Assembly: GCA_003134765.1 (NCBI GenBank)
Contig: PLCM01000015.1
Location: 65,421 to 129,420, forward strand
Direction: 5' to 3'
Length of the DNA: 64,000 nt
Source: Spartobacteria bacterium
GTDB taxonomy: Bacteria; Verrucomicrobiota; Verrucomicrobiia; Chthoniobacterales; UBA10450
In this document: positions 44,242-53,164 of the stretch, in pieces
Layout: each line of letters begins with the position of its first letter
Position numbering within the stretch: the first letter of the stretch is position 1
Translations under genes and position numbers: made by a program
Notes under the pieces: generated by a model
What the model saw: the letters and a program-made list of their open reading frames with translations, nothing else
Database searches by the model: none
What the model was told of the DNA's origin: nothing

Positions 44242-45983
44242 TATTTCAGCTCGCCCCAACACGGCTCCTCGAGTTGCACGGCGGGATCGTCGATCTCGCT
44301 GCGGTTTGTCTTCTCGAATTGATCGGAGACGTCGGTCCAGGCGCGGAGGCGCAAGGTCACGTGGTCGCCCGGACGCAAACGCGCCGCGACGGTCAGGACA
44401 TTGTCGCGCATGCTTTCGGCATAAACGAAGGCTTCCATCCCAGGAGTTTCGTCGCGGCCCTCGACGGTCAGATCGGTCAGGTGCAGCGCGAGAATGTGGT
44501 CCTTGTAGGGAACGGAGCCGGGGCGCGGGACATTTGAGATGGCTTCAACGGTTCCGCTGGCGGTGACCGGCTCGCCCGGCTTCGGCACGAAGAATTTCGC
44601 CGGCACTGGCTGCCCGAGTTTCATCGAAAGCATCTTCCAATCTCCGAACGCCAGCTCGCGCGCGGCAAATTCCCAGATCACCAGTTTCTTGCCGGCCAGT
44701 CGGTCACGGCCGCGGGCCAGCTCGCGGCTCAGAATTTCGCGCGTCGCGAAGGCCGCGTCACTGTTCCGCAGGATGCAATCGAGCGGGCGCCCGAGGGCGC
44801 GGCTGAGATGCTCGGCGAGCCCGGCGGATTCGCCCCAGTCGAGAGCGGCCAGCGAAAAAATATTCGAGAAGCTGTCGCCGAGCAGTAAAATCTGCGCGTC
44901 TTTCGATGCCCGCCACGGCATGTTTTCCGCCATGACTTCATGAATCGTCACCGTTTGCGTCGGATAGGTGTGAGCCGATTCCGGCAGCTTCAGCATTCGG
45001 GCAATGTCGCCGACGCCGGCGACGGCCCGCTCATGAAGTGGGAGCGGCGTCGAACGTGGCCCAGGCGCCTCAATGAAACCCGCAAGATTCTCCGCAACCA
45101 ACTCCATCGCCTCCGGACGCCAGTGCGTGTCGGTCTCCAGGTAAAGCGGCTCGTTTCCGACCTCGGTTTTGCGTTGCGCCAACAACGAGCCGGGATCGAA
45201 AATGCGCACGCCAGCCTTCTCCAGTCGCGCTTTGAATTCATCGAAGGACGGATTTTGGAGAACGCCGTTCTGTGCGGCCCGCGTCGACAGTTTGTCGGGT
45301 TCGACGCCAGGCTTCATCGGAACCGGCATGGCAATGAGCTCGATGCCGCGCCCCGCGAGTTGGTCGCGAAAATCGACGATCGCCTTCAGCGGATCTGGTT
45401 GCACCTCCGCGGCGCGGGCGCGGTGGGTCGCAATCTTCGGATCGAGGAACGGAGGCCCGGTGACGTAGTCGACGTCGGGCCTGTAGAAGAGCCAGTGATC
45501 GCTCCCGAGGTAGACCTGCTCATTGCCCGCACCAAGTTTTGTGGTGAGGAACGATTGAACGCGCGGCAGGAGCCATTCGGAAACCACCGATTCAGTTTCA
45601 AGTTCTTTTTCGGCGGCCTTCAACTCCGCTGCGCGAGGGAGGAGGTGCCATAAATCCCTGGCGCCGCGGACCGCGCGGATCTTCTTCCAGGCCGGATATG
45701 CATTGTAGAGATTGAAGGTCCCGAGCCGCTGTTCCATCTGCGGTGTCCGCATCTCATAGGCAAACTGGATGGTCGGGACGGTCAGAATCGTAAAAAGGAA
45801 GAGCAGAACGAGAAGCAGGCGCGAGCCGCCTGCGAAAGCGGAGTTCTTGAGCGCCAGCTCCGCTTCCTTTTCGCGCGAAACTTTTCGGTGCGTTTCCGGC
45901 GTCGGCTCGCTGTAGCGCGGGAGCGAATGCGTCGGCTTAAGCGGCGTGTCGCCGCCGACTGGGAGATTACGTTCCTCAACCAC
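44241..45983 (-). CDS. AlgJ/AlgX-like SGNH O-acetylation protein with N-terminal membrane anchor
   Basis: The 580-residue product has a cytosolic stretch, one membrane helix (LLLVLLFLFTILTVPTIQFAY near residue 65) and a large periplasmic domain. Alginate O-acetyltransferase-type motifs are DHWLFYRPDVDYV, the catalytic pair in LETDTHWRPEAM (D-x-H) and the nucleophile block ILLLGDSFSNIFSLAALDWGE (G-D-S). It would move acyl groups delivered by the MBOAT protein (next gene upstream) onto a polysaccharide. The last 100 residues form a separate small beta region. The start codon is GTG (MVEERN). Confidence 0.85.
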   Translation of the reverse strand: MVEERNLPVGGDTPLKPTHSLPRYSEPTPETHRKVSREKEAELALKNSAFAGGSRLLLVLLFLFTILTVPTIQFAYEMRTPQMEQRLGTFNLYNAYPAWKKIRAVRGARDLWHLLPRAAELKAAEKELETESVVSEWLLPRVQSFLTTKLGAGNEQVYLGSDHWLFYRPDVDYVTGPPFLDPKIATHRARAAEVQPDPLKAIVDFRDQLAGRGIELIAMPVPMKPGVEPDKLSTRAAQNGVLQNPSFDEFKARLEKAGVRIFDPGSLLAQRKTEVGNEPLYLETDTHWRPEAMELVAENLAGFIEAPGPRSTPLPLHERAVAGVGDIARMLKLPESAHTYPTQTVTIHEVMAENMPWRASKDAQILLLGDSFSNIFSLAALDWGESAGLAEHLSRALGRPLDCILRNSDAAFATREILSRELARGRDRLAGKKLVIWEFAARELAFGDWKMLSMKLGQPVPAKFFVPKPGEPVTASGTVEAISNVPRPGSVPYKDHILALHLTDLTVEGRDETPGMEAFVYAESMRDNVLTVAARLRPGDHVTLRLRAWTDVSDQFEKTNRSEIDDPAVQLEEPCWGELK

Positions 45984-46023
45984 GATTCAGTTCCTTAAGT
46001 CGCAAGGCGCGGGAGCGAAGATG

Positions 46024-46139
46024 CCGGGGTAGCGCGTGCGTCTCGCGCGTTGGTTTCGGCGTCTCGCCGAAACAATCTTTCGGGAAGTTGACGACGGCGG
46101 GGACGCCGTCGCCAACGGGCGAGACGCCCGCGCTCCCCA
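46024..46139. repeat. Palindromic repeat, CCGGGGTAGCGC...GCGCTCCCC type
   Basis: It carries GGTAGCGCGTGCGTCTCGCG and GGGCGAGACGCCCGCGCTCC plus nested hairpins (GGCGTCTCGCC; GACGGCGGGGACGCCGTC). It is related to the element at 55049-55177. It separates the MBOAT gene from the AlgJ-like gene. Confidence 0.65.
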
Positions 46140-46184
46140 GAGCAGACCCAGCGGCGCGTAAGATGATTCGTTCGTTAGGCCTCA

Positions 46185-47660
46185 TTAGAAGATGAAATAG
46201 ATAAACGGGTTATATTCCTGGGTGGCCAACACGACCAACGCCAGCCAACCGAGCGCGAAGCAGAGGGCCGTTTTGGGAAGCGTCATGCGCTGGGTCCAAT
46301 CCCACGTTTGTTTTCCGGCCCAGACCACCAGCGCCGCGGTGGCGATGGAGAGCAGGTAATACGGTTTGTAAAGAATCCCGCCCAGCAGCGCGGCGCCGGG
46401 AAGGGCGTGGCCCAAACCGAACATGCTCGCGAAATAGGCGAGGGCGCGCGGCAAGTCCGCCGCGCGAAAGAAAACCCAGCCGAGCAGGACGATTAAGAAC
46501 GTGAATGCGATTCGAAGCGGACGCGGCAGGTTATGATAAAAGCCTTCGCGTCCCTGGCTCCGCTCGAACGCGAGCATCCCGCCGTGCAATCCACCCCAGA
46601 TGACAAAATTCCACGATGCGCCATGCCAAAGCCCACCGAGCAACATCGTGAGAACGAGATTAAAGTAGGTGCGGCGGGTTCCTCGGCGATTGCCGCCGAG
46701 CGGGACATAAAGATATTCCCGCAGCCAGGTGGAAAGGGAGATGTGCCAGCGCCGCCAGAAATCGGTGATCGATTCCGAGCGATAGGGTGAATCGAAGTTC
46801 TTCGCGAAGACGAACCCGAACATCAGGCCGAGACCGATCGCCATGTCGGAGTAACCGCTGAAATCGAAGTAAATCTGGAAGGCGTAGCCGATCGAGCCGA
46901 ACCAGGCATCGAGTGTGCCGACCGAGCCCGCGTTGAAGGCGACGTCGGCAATTTTCCCGCACGGGTTCGCGAGCAGAATTTTCTTGGCGAGCCCGAGCAT
47001 GAAGAACGCGACGCCGCGCGCAAATTTGTCCGAGGTGAGCCGGCGATATTTGAGTTGCTCGGCGAGAAAAGAAAATTTGAGGATCGGCCCGGCGACAAGG
47101 TGCGGGAACATCGAGACGAAGCAGGAGAAATCGATGAAGTTCGACATCGCCTCGGCTTCGCCGCGATAAACGTCGATCGTATAGCTGAGCGCCTGGAAAG
47201 TGTAGAAACTGATTCCGAGCGGCAGGACGACGCGGAAAAATGTATCGAACTGCGCGTGCTGAAGTCCGAGGGCCTGGACGAGGCTGTTGTAACTCTCGGT
47301 CCCGAAATTGAAGTATTTGAAGAAGCCGAGGGTTGCGAGATTGAGGAGGACGGAGATGAGAATGGCGCGACGCTGGGTGCGCGTGCGCGGCCCGCGATGC
47401 GGCAATTGTGTCACCGGCTGGCGCAGCACGCGCCAGAAAAGCCAGGTGTCGTGCGCGATGATCAGGCTCACGAGCCAGTCGACGAACGTGGTCGCGAACA
47501 TGAGCGGCATGAACCGCGGCTCGGCCCAACCGTAGAAAGTGTAGCCCGTCAGGATGAGCCAGCCGTTGCGCCAGCGCTGCGGGGCGCGGCCCAGCGCGTA
47601 ATAGCCGAGCAGCGCGAGCGGCAGGAAATAATAAACAAAAATGTGAGAGCTAAAAACCAC
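46185..47660 (-). CDS. MBOAT-family O-acyltransferase (AlgI-like)
   Basis: The 491-residue polytopic product passes acyl groups across the membrane for polysaccharide acetylation. Family motifs include SSHIFVYYFLPLAL at the N terminus, NFGTESYN, LPLGISFYTFQALSYTIDVYRGE, FPHLVAGPI, DFSGYSDMAIGLGLMFGF, FWRRWHISLSTWLREYLYVPLGGNR and the catalytic His in LGGLWHGASWNFVIWGGLHG. Start GTG 47660 gives the canonical MVFSSHIF; longer frames read back into the 97-base repeat just upstream. AlgJ-like partners lie on both sides. Confidence 0.93.
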   Translation of the reverse strand: MVFSSHIFVYYFLPLALLGYYALGRAPQRWRNGWLILTGYTFYGWAEPRFMPLMFATTFVDWLVSLIIAHDTWLFWRVLRQPVTQLPHRGPRTRTQRRAILISVLLNLATLGFFKYFNFGTESYNSLVQALGLQHAQFDTFFRVVLPLGISFYTFQALSYTIDVYRGEAEAMSNFIDFSCFVSMFPHLVAGPILKFSFLAEQLKYRRLTSDKFARGVAFFMLGLAKKILLANPCGKIADVAFNAGSVGTLDAWFGSIGYAFQIYFDFSGYSDMAIGLGLMFGFVFAKNFDSPYRSESITDFWRRWHISLSTWLREYLYVPLGGNRRGTRRTYFNLVLTMLLGGLWHGASWNFVIWGGLHGGMLAFERSQGREGFYHNLPRPLRIAFTFLIVLLGWVFFRAADLPRALAYFASMFGLGHALPGAALLGGILYKPYYLLSIATAALVVWAGKQTWDWTQRMTLPKTALCFALGWLALVVLATQEYNPFIYFIF

Positions 47661-47664
47661 GGAG

Positions 47665-47761
47665 GGTGGATCGCGCGCTCCGCCGCGCGATGGCAAAAGT
47701 GGCCCCGAAAGCGTTCGGAGCGTTGAAAAAAAACATCGAGCGGCGGAGCGCTCGATCCACC
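47665..47761. repeat. Palindromic repeat, GGTGGATCG...CGATCCACC family (97 bases)
   Basis: The ends are GGTGGATCGCGCGCTCC and GGAGCGCTCGATCCACC. It lies 4 bases upstream of the MBOAT start codon, so it forms nearly the whole leader of that gene. Confidence 0.8.
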
Positions 47762-47891
47762 TTCGCGATAAGGCGCGTCCGTAAGGCGTAGGTCATGTTG
47801 CTCTGATACGATGCGGGCGCCGGCCACTGCGAACAAAAACAGCGAGCGCAGTTGAAAGAATGCGTATTAGCGTTACCGGCTTTCAACTCCA

Positions 47892-48938
47892 ATGAGATTT
47901 TTCTGGACGCTTTTGTTGGTGACCGCGCTGGCGGGTTCTTTACCGGCCCAAACTCCGCTCTCCGAGGCTCAACAGAGGTTTGCGACCGAGTTGGCGACGA
48001 TTTTTCAGAATCTCGAAAAGAAAAACGTAGCGGCCGGGGAGGGCGTGGACGGCTGGTTGTTCTTTGGCGGTGAGTTGCGGCTGCTTTCGCTCGGCCGTTT
48101 CTGGGGCAGCGACGCCGCCAGGGTCAGCCGCGCTCATAAGTCAGACCTGGCCGATCCGATTCCCGCGATTCTTGATTTTCAGCAGCAACTAAAGGGGCGC
48201 GGGATCGAGCTGCTCGTCGTGCCGGTGCCCCCGAAAGCTGCGATTTATCCGGAGAAAATTGTTCCCGGCTTCGATGTTCGGGCCGCCGATCCCGCGCCAA
48301 CGCTCCACCGCTTTTACGAGGAACTGCGCACCGCGGGTGTCGACGTTCTCGATCTGAGCGCGCTCTTCATCCAAAACCGCGAGAACCCGCGCGGCACCGT
48401 CTTTTGCAGGACCGACAGCCACTGGTCAGGCATCGGATGCGTCCTGGCCGCGCAGGCGATCGCGGAAAAGGTCCGGCCAAAACTGACAGGCGGAGCAGCT
48501 CCGAAGGAATACGCGTCGGAATGGAAGGAGGCCCAGATTTCCGGCGATCTCGACGGCCTGCTCTCTCGGGATCAACACAAGCCGGGTGCGGAAAAGATTG
48601 CCGTCCAGACGGTGAGCGAGAAAGGAAATGGCGCCGCGGTCGGGCCGGACGCGAACAGTCCGCTTCTTCTTCTGGGTGATAGCCACACGCTGGTTTATCA
48701 TGATTTTCTGGCCGAGCGCGCCGGCCTGGTGGACCAGCTCGCCTTGCAACTCGGTTTCGCGCCGGATTTGATCGGAACGCGCGGTTCTGGAGCGACGCCG
48801 GTGCGGCTCAATCTGTATCGTCGCAGCGTGAAGGATGCCGGATATCTCTCGAAAAAGAAAGTCATCGTCTGGTGTTTTGCGGCGCGCGAGTTCACGGAAG
48901 CAACCGAAGGCTGGGCCAAGGCGCCCGTGGCAAAGTAA
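47892..48938 (+). CDS. Secreted AlgJ/AlgX-like SGNH acetyltransferase-type protein
   Basis: The 348-residue product has a signal peptide (FFWTLLLVTALAGSLPAQ) and a periplasmic AlgJ/AlgX-like domain: GVDGWLFFGGELRLLSLGRFWG, RGIELLVVPVPPKAAIYPEKI, the D-x-H pair in CRTDSHWSGIG and the nucleophile block PLLLLGDSHTLVYHDF (G-D-S). It is divergent from the MBOAT gene and probably shares its function in O-acetylation of an exported polysaccharide. Confidence 0.85.
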   Translation: MRFFWTLLLVTALAGSLPAQTPLSEAQQRFATELATIFQNLEKKNVAAGEGVDGWLFFGGELRLLSLGRFWGSDAARVSRAHKSDLADPIPAILDFQQQLKGRGIELLVVPVPPKAAIYPEKIVPGFDVRAADPAPTLHRFYEELRTAGVDVLDLSALFIQNRENPRGTVFCRTDSHWSGIGCVLAAQAIAEKVRPKLTGGAAPKEYASEWKEAQISGDLDGLLSRDQHKPGAEKIAVQTVSEKGNGAAVGPDANSPLLLLGDSHTLVYHDFLAERAGLVDQLALQLGFAPDLIGTRGSGATPVRLNLYRRSVKDAGYLSKKKVIVWCFAAREFTEATEGWAKAPVAK

Positions 48939-48944
48939 TTTTCG

Positions 48945-48974
48945 AGGAGCGGCGGTTTACAAATCGCCGCTCCT
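48945..48974. terminator. Hairpin repeat AGGAGCGGCG...CGCCGCTCCT
   Basis: The same hairpin type as at 28254-28284, here between two same-strand genes of the O-acylation cluster. It may end or attenuate transcription after the AlgJ-like gene. Confidence 0.5.
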
Positions 48975-49026
48975 TGATTCTCTTGACGCAAGCGGCAATC
49001 CGCTGGAAAGCGATTGCCGTGTTCTC

Positions 49027-50256
49027 ATGATCGCCCCCAAGGAAATCTTCAGCTGGTTAATCGCGCTTGCACTGACGGCGTCGGGCCTTCGCGCGCAACA
49101 ACCGCTGGCCGCGCCGGACGAGGGCGTGAACGTCCTGATCCTCGGCGATTCGCTGGCGCTCTGCGGATTCGGGAAACGTCTTGACGAAAGAGTTCGGGAA
49201 AGCCCGCTCACAAAAGCCACCTTCACCTACCTCGCCTGCGGCACGAACCCGCTGAGCTGGCTGAAGGATAGACCATATGCCCACATCCAGACGCATTGTG
49301 GCTTCGTCAGCATGGAGTCCCTCGGTGGCGGCATGATGAGGGAAGTGAACGATGTCTATGGTCAAACACGCGGGCACGTCCCCGGCTCGCATCCGGTGCC
49401 GAAGCTCGAGGACCTGCTCGTCAGGCTCCAGCCCGACATTCTCATCATGCAGACCGGCACCAACCTTTTCGATTTGTTCCCGGATAAGAAAAGCGTGAAT
49501 CCGAACCGGCATGGTCCCGCCCTGCGCAGTTATCTCGTGCCGTTCATCACCAAAGCGGTGCGAACTCCCTCGAACCTGCGCAAGATCTATTGGGTCGCCT
49601 CGCCCACCTCCGGCCGCGTCTCGAAGGAAATTCAGGATTTCGTGCTCCAGCAAACGCGCTCCGATATTGGCTATGTCGCCAATGTCATCGATAGCCGCAC
49701 GCTCGTTTCCTACCCGTATCATCACATGGAACCGGACAAGGAACATTTTCTCGGCGCCGACATGGACCAATGGGCGGACAAGGTGTTCGACATCGTCGAG
49801 AGCGATCTTTCTTCGCAGCCGATCGCGTCGCTCAAACCGCTGGCGCAGACCGACGTCGCGCAGATGCCGGTGACCGAGGCGACACCGCCAGCCGAAAAAC
49901 CGAAAGAGCAAATGCTCCAGGTGAAAGCGAAGCTCATCTCGAAGACGCAGCCGGTTCCCGTGAAAGAATTTCTGCCGTATCAGGAATTCCTGGTTGGCTA
50001 CGTTTATGAGGTCACCCGAGTCATCGCGGGCGAATATTCAGAGAAGCAAATTCTCGTGATGCACCCGGCTTATATCAATCTCGAGGAGCAGCGGCTGGGA
50101 CGCTATCGCATCGGCCGGACTTATCGGCTTCAATTGCACGAGCTGGAAAACACTGTTTGGAAAACCGTGAAGTCGAAGGATGATTCTGGCTTGATCAATC
50201 TTCAGCCTTACATCCGCGTGCAGGATGAAGTGAGACATCCCGATCATGCCCATTAA
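49027..50256 (+). CDS. Secreted SGNH/GDSL-type protein, 409 aa
   Basis: A signal peptide (EIFSWLIALALTASGLRAQ) precedes an SGNH-fold domain with block I VNVLILGDSLALCGFGKRL, a block resembling block III in ILIMQTGTNLFDLF (G-x-N) and late D-x-x-H-like residues in MEPDKEHFLGAD. About 110 C-terminal residues (KAKLISKTQPVPVKEFLPYQEFLVGYVYEVTRVIAGEYSEKQILV) form a beta-rich extension. It is likely a polysaccharide esterase or acetyl-transfer protein. The next gene overlaps its end by 11 bases. Confidence 0.8.
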   Translation: MIAPKEIFSWLIALALTASGLRAQQPLAAPDEGVNVLILGDSLALCGFGKRLDERVRESPLTKATFTYLACGTNPLSWLKDRPYAHIQTHCGFVSMESLGGGMMREVNDVYGQTRGHVPGSHPVPKLEDLLVRLQPDILIMQTGTNLFDLFPDKKSVNPNRHGPALRSYLVPFITKAVRTPSNLRKIYWVASPTSGRVSKEIQDFVLQQTRSDIGYVANVIDSRTLVSYPYHHMEPDKEHFLGADMDQWADKVFDIVESDLSSQPIASLKPLAQTDVAQMPVTEATPPAEKPKEQMLQVKAKLISKTQPVPVKEFLPYQEFLVGYVYEVTRVIAGEYSEKQILVMHPAYINLEEQRLGRYRIGRTYRLQLHELENTVWKTVKSKDDSGLINLQPYIRVQDEVRHPDHAH

Positions 50257-51070
50257 AAAAGATTGGTCGAGATTGCTCCAGCCGGTTCTCCTCCCGCTGG
50301 CCTTTGTTGTCGGCATCGGCAGTTTTATTCTCGTGGCCGACGGGAAGACGAAGAAGACGCCATCTAAACCGGCGCCGGACGCGCCGCCGCCCAGCATCCT
50401 GATGATCGGAGATTCGCTGTCGTGTGGGAAATTCGGCGAAGCGATCCAGATGCACCTGGCGTTGAGACACCGCGTCTCTGCCTATGCCTCGTGCGGGTCG
50501 TCGCCCGAGCATTGGCTGGCGGGCGAGCCCGACTTCGTGACCAAATGCGGTTATCGCCAGCGGACCAGCGATTCCGATATTTTCACGGATTGGGTGAATG
50601 GGCATGCGCCTCGGCCGACCCGGACCCCCAAACTGGCGGACCTGATCCGAAAACATAAACCGACCATGGTGGTCGTTCAGCTCGGCACCAATTGGATGGA
50701 TCGCAATCTGAGTGACGATCAGATGAACAATTACCTGGGGCGTTTCGTGGACGAAGCGCGGCGGAGCGGCACGGTCGAGAAGATCGTCTGGATCGCGCCA
50801 CCCGATTCCGCGCGGCTCCGGAAAACGCAGGGCAGGGTGCATCAAATCCTGCGGCGCGCGGCGACGCGGAAAAACTTCGACATCATCGATTCCCGGAACG
50901 TGACCCATTACGTCACGGGCAAGACCGGCGGCGACGGAATTCATTATAATAGTGAGTCGTCGGAAGCCTGGGCGCGCGCCATCCAGCGGGATTTGGATGC
51001 GAAACTGGCGGTTGGCGTGCGCGAGAAAAAATTCAGTCAGCTCAAGCGCGACGAGACCGCGGGGAACTGA
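50246..51070 (+). CDS. Membrane-anchored SGNH/GDSL hydrolase, 274 aa
   Basis: An N-terminal hydrophobic segment (LLQPVLLPLAFVVGIGSFILV) is followed by a Pro/Lys linker and an SGNH domain: PPSILMIGDSLSCGKFGEA (block I), VVVQLGTNWMDRNL (block III, G-x-N) and GGDGIHYNSESSEAW (block V, D-x-x-H). All four catalytic blocks appear intact. It overlaps the preceding SGNH gene by 11 bases and may be a deacetylase or acetyl-transferase acting on the same polymer. Confidence 0.85.
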   Translation: MPIKKDWSRLLQPVLLPLAFVVGIGSFILVADGKTKKTPSKPAPDAPPPSILMIGDSLSCGKFGEAIQMHLALRHRVSAYASCGSSPEHWLAGEPDFVTKCGYRQRTSDSDIFTDWVNGHAPRPTRTPKLADLIRKHKPTMVVVQLGTNWMDRNLSDDQMNNYLGRFVDEARRSGTVEKIVWIAPPDSARLRKTQGRVHQILRRAATRKNFDIIDSRNVTHYVTGKTGGDGIHYNSESSEAWARAIQRDLDAKLAVGVREKKFSQLKRDETAGN

Positions 51071-51087
51071 TCACCCACGGGACACGT

Positions 51088-52414
<1,327 letters not shown>

Positions 52415-52431
52415 TTACGGTCGATCGAACC

Positions 52432-53128
52432 ATGCGCCCGTTTGCGAGCACCTTTGGGCCCGAGCTCGATGGCCCCAAGCCCAACCAATTTCTCGCCCCT
52501 CCAATTGACAGCCTATGGGGCAGTGTCCTGGATTTCGCCGCCCAAATTCGGAAGAGCGATTTCATGGTTGAGATGAATCGGCACCTCCACGGGCCTCACC
52601 GGCAGGGCTCATCGGCGATCTCGATGGTGCGATGCTTTATCGCCTGACCCGCTGGCAGCGACCAATGGTAATCGTCGAGTCTGGTGGCTATCTCGGCATG
52701 TCTTCGGCTTTCATTCTCAAAGCCCTGGCGGACGAAGACCTGACGCAAGCAAAACTGTACAGCCTGGAGGGGATTGCGATCACGGAGGGCTGATTCCGAG
52801 CGAATTGCGGCCCCAATTCGTCCCCGTGCAAGGGAAGGTCGAGGAGATTATCAAGCGCAATGGATTGCCGGCGGCGATCGATATGTTCTTGCACGACAGT
52901 TCCCACCGCTATTGCCATATGCAGTGGGAGTTTCGGCAATTCTGGAAACGGCTCCGCGACCGGGGACTGCTTGTCTCGCACGATGTCCATGTAAATGCGG
53001 CCTTTGCCGAGTTTGTGGCGAAAACCCACGTCCGCGACATCAAGGGGGAGTTGGACGCGTCCCGCACCTCCCGCCATGAATGGGGGCGCTGGGGGTATCT
53101 GGGTTTCATTATTAAAAAGAACAGCTAG
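52432..53128 (+). pseudogene. Broken SAM-dependent methyltransferase (two frameshifts)
   Basis: Three pieces in different frames, read in order, form one class I methyltransferase-like protein. They are 52432 to about 52600 (LDGPKPNQFLAPPIDSLWGSVLDFA), about 52605-52790 (MVIVESGGYLGMSSAFILKALADEDL with the SAM loop, ending LYSLEG), and about 52790-53128 (LIPSELRPQFVPVQGKVEEIIKRNGLPAAIDMFLHDSSHRYCHMQWEFRQFWKRLRDRGLLVSHDV). The pieces join near 52600 and 52785, so two shifts have broken the gene, by mutation or assembly error. Homologs of this type are near 240 residues. The rest of the interval 52403-53164 shows no other gene. Confidence 0.75.
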
Positions 53129-53164
53129 GCGACCCACGCTGTGGCTTCTGTGTTATCTAGAGCG

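Noticed and set aside
45976-46185. Small open frame that starts as an ATGA-like overlap after the MBOAT gene
   Set aside because: Most of it reads through a palindromic repeat, and the product has no motif.
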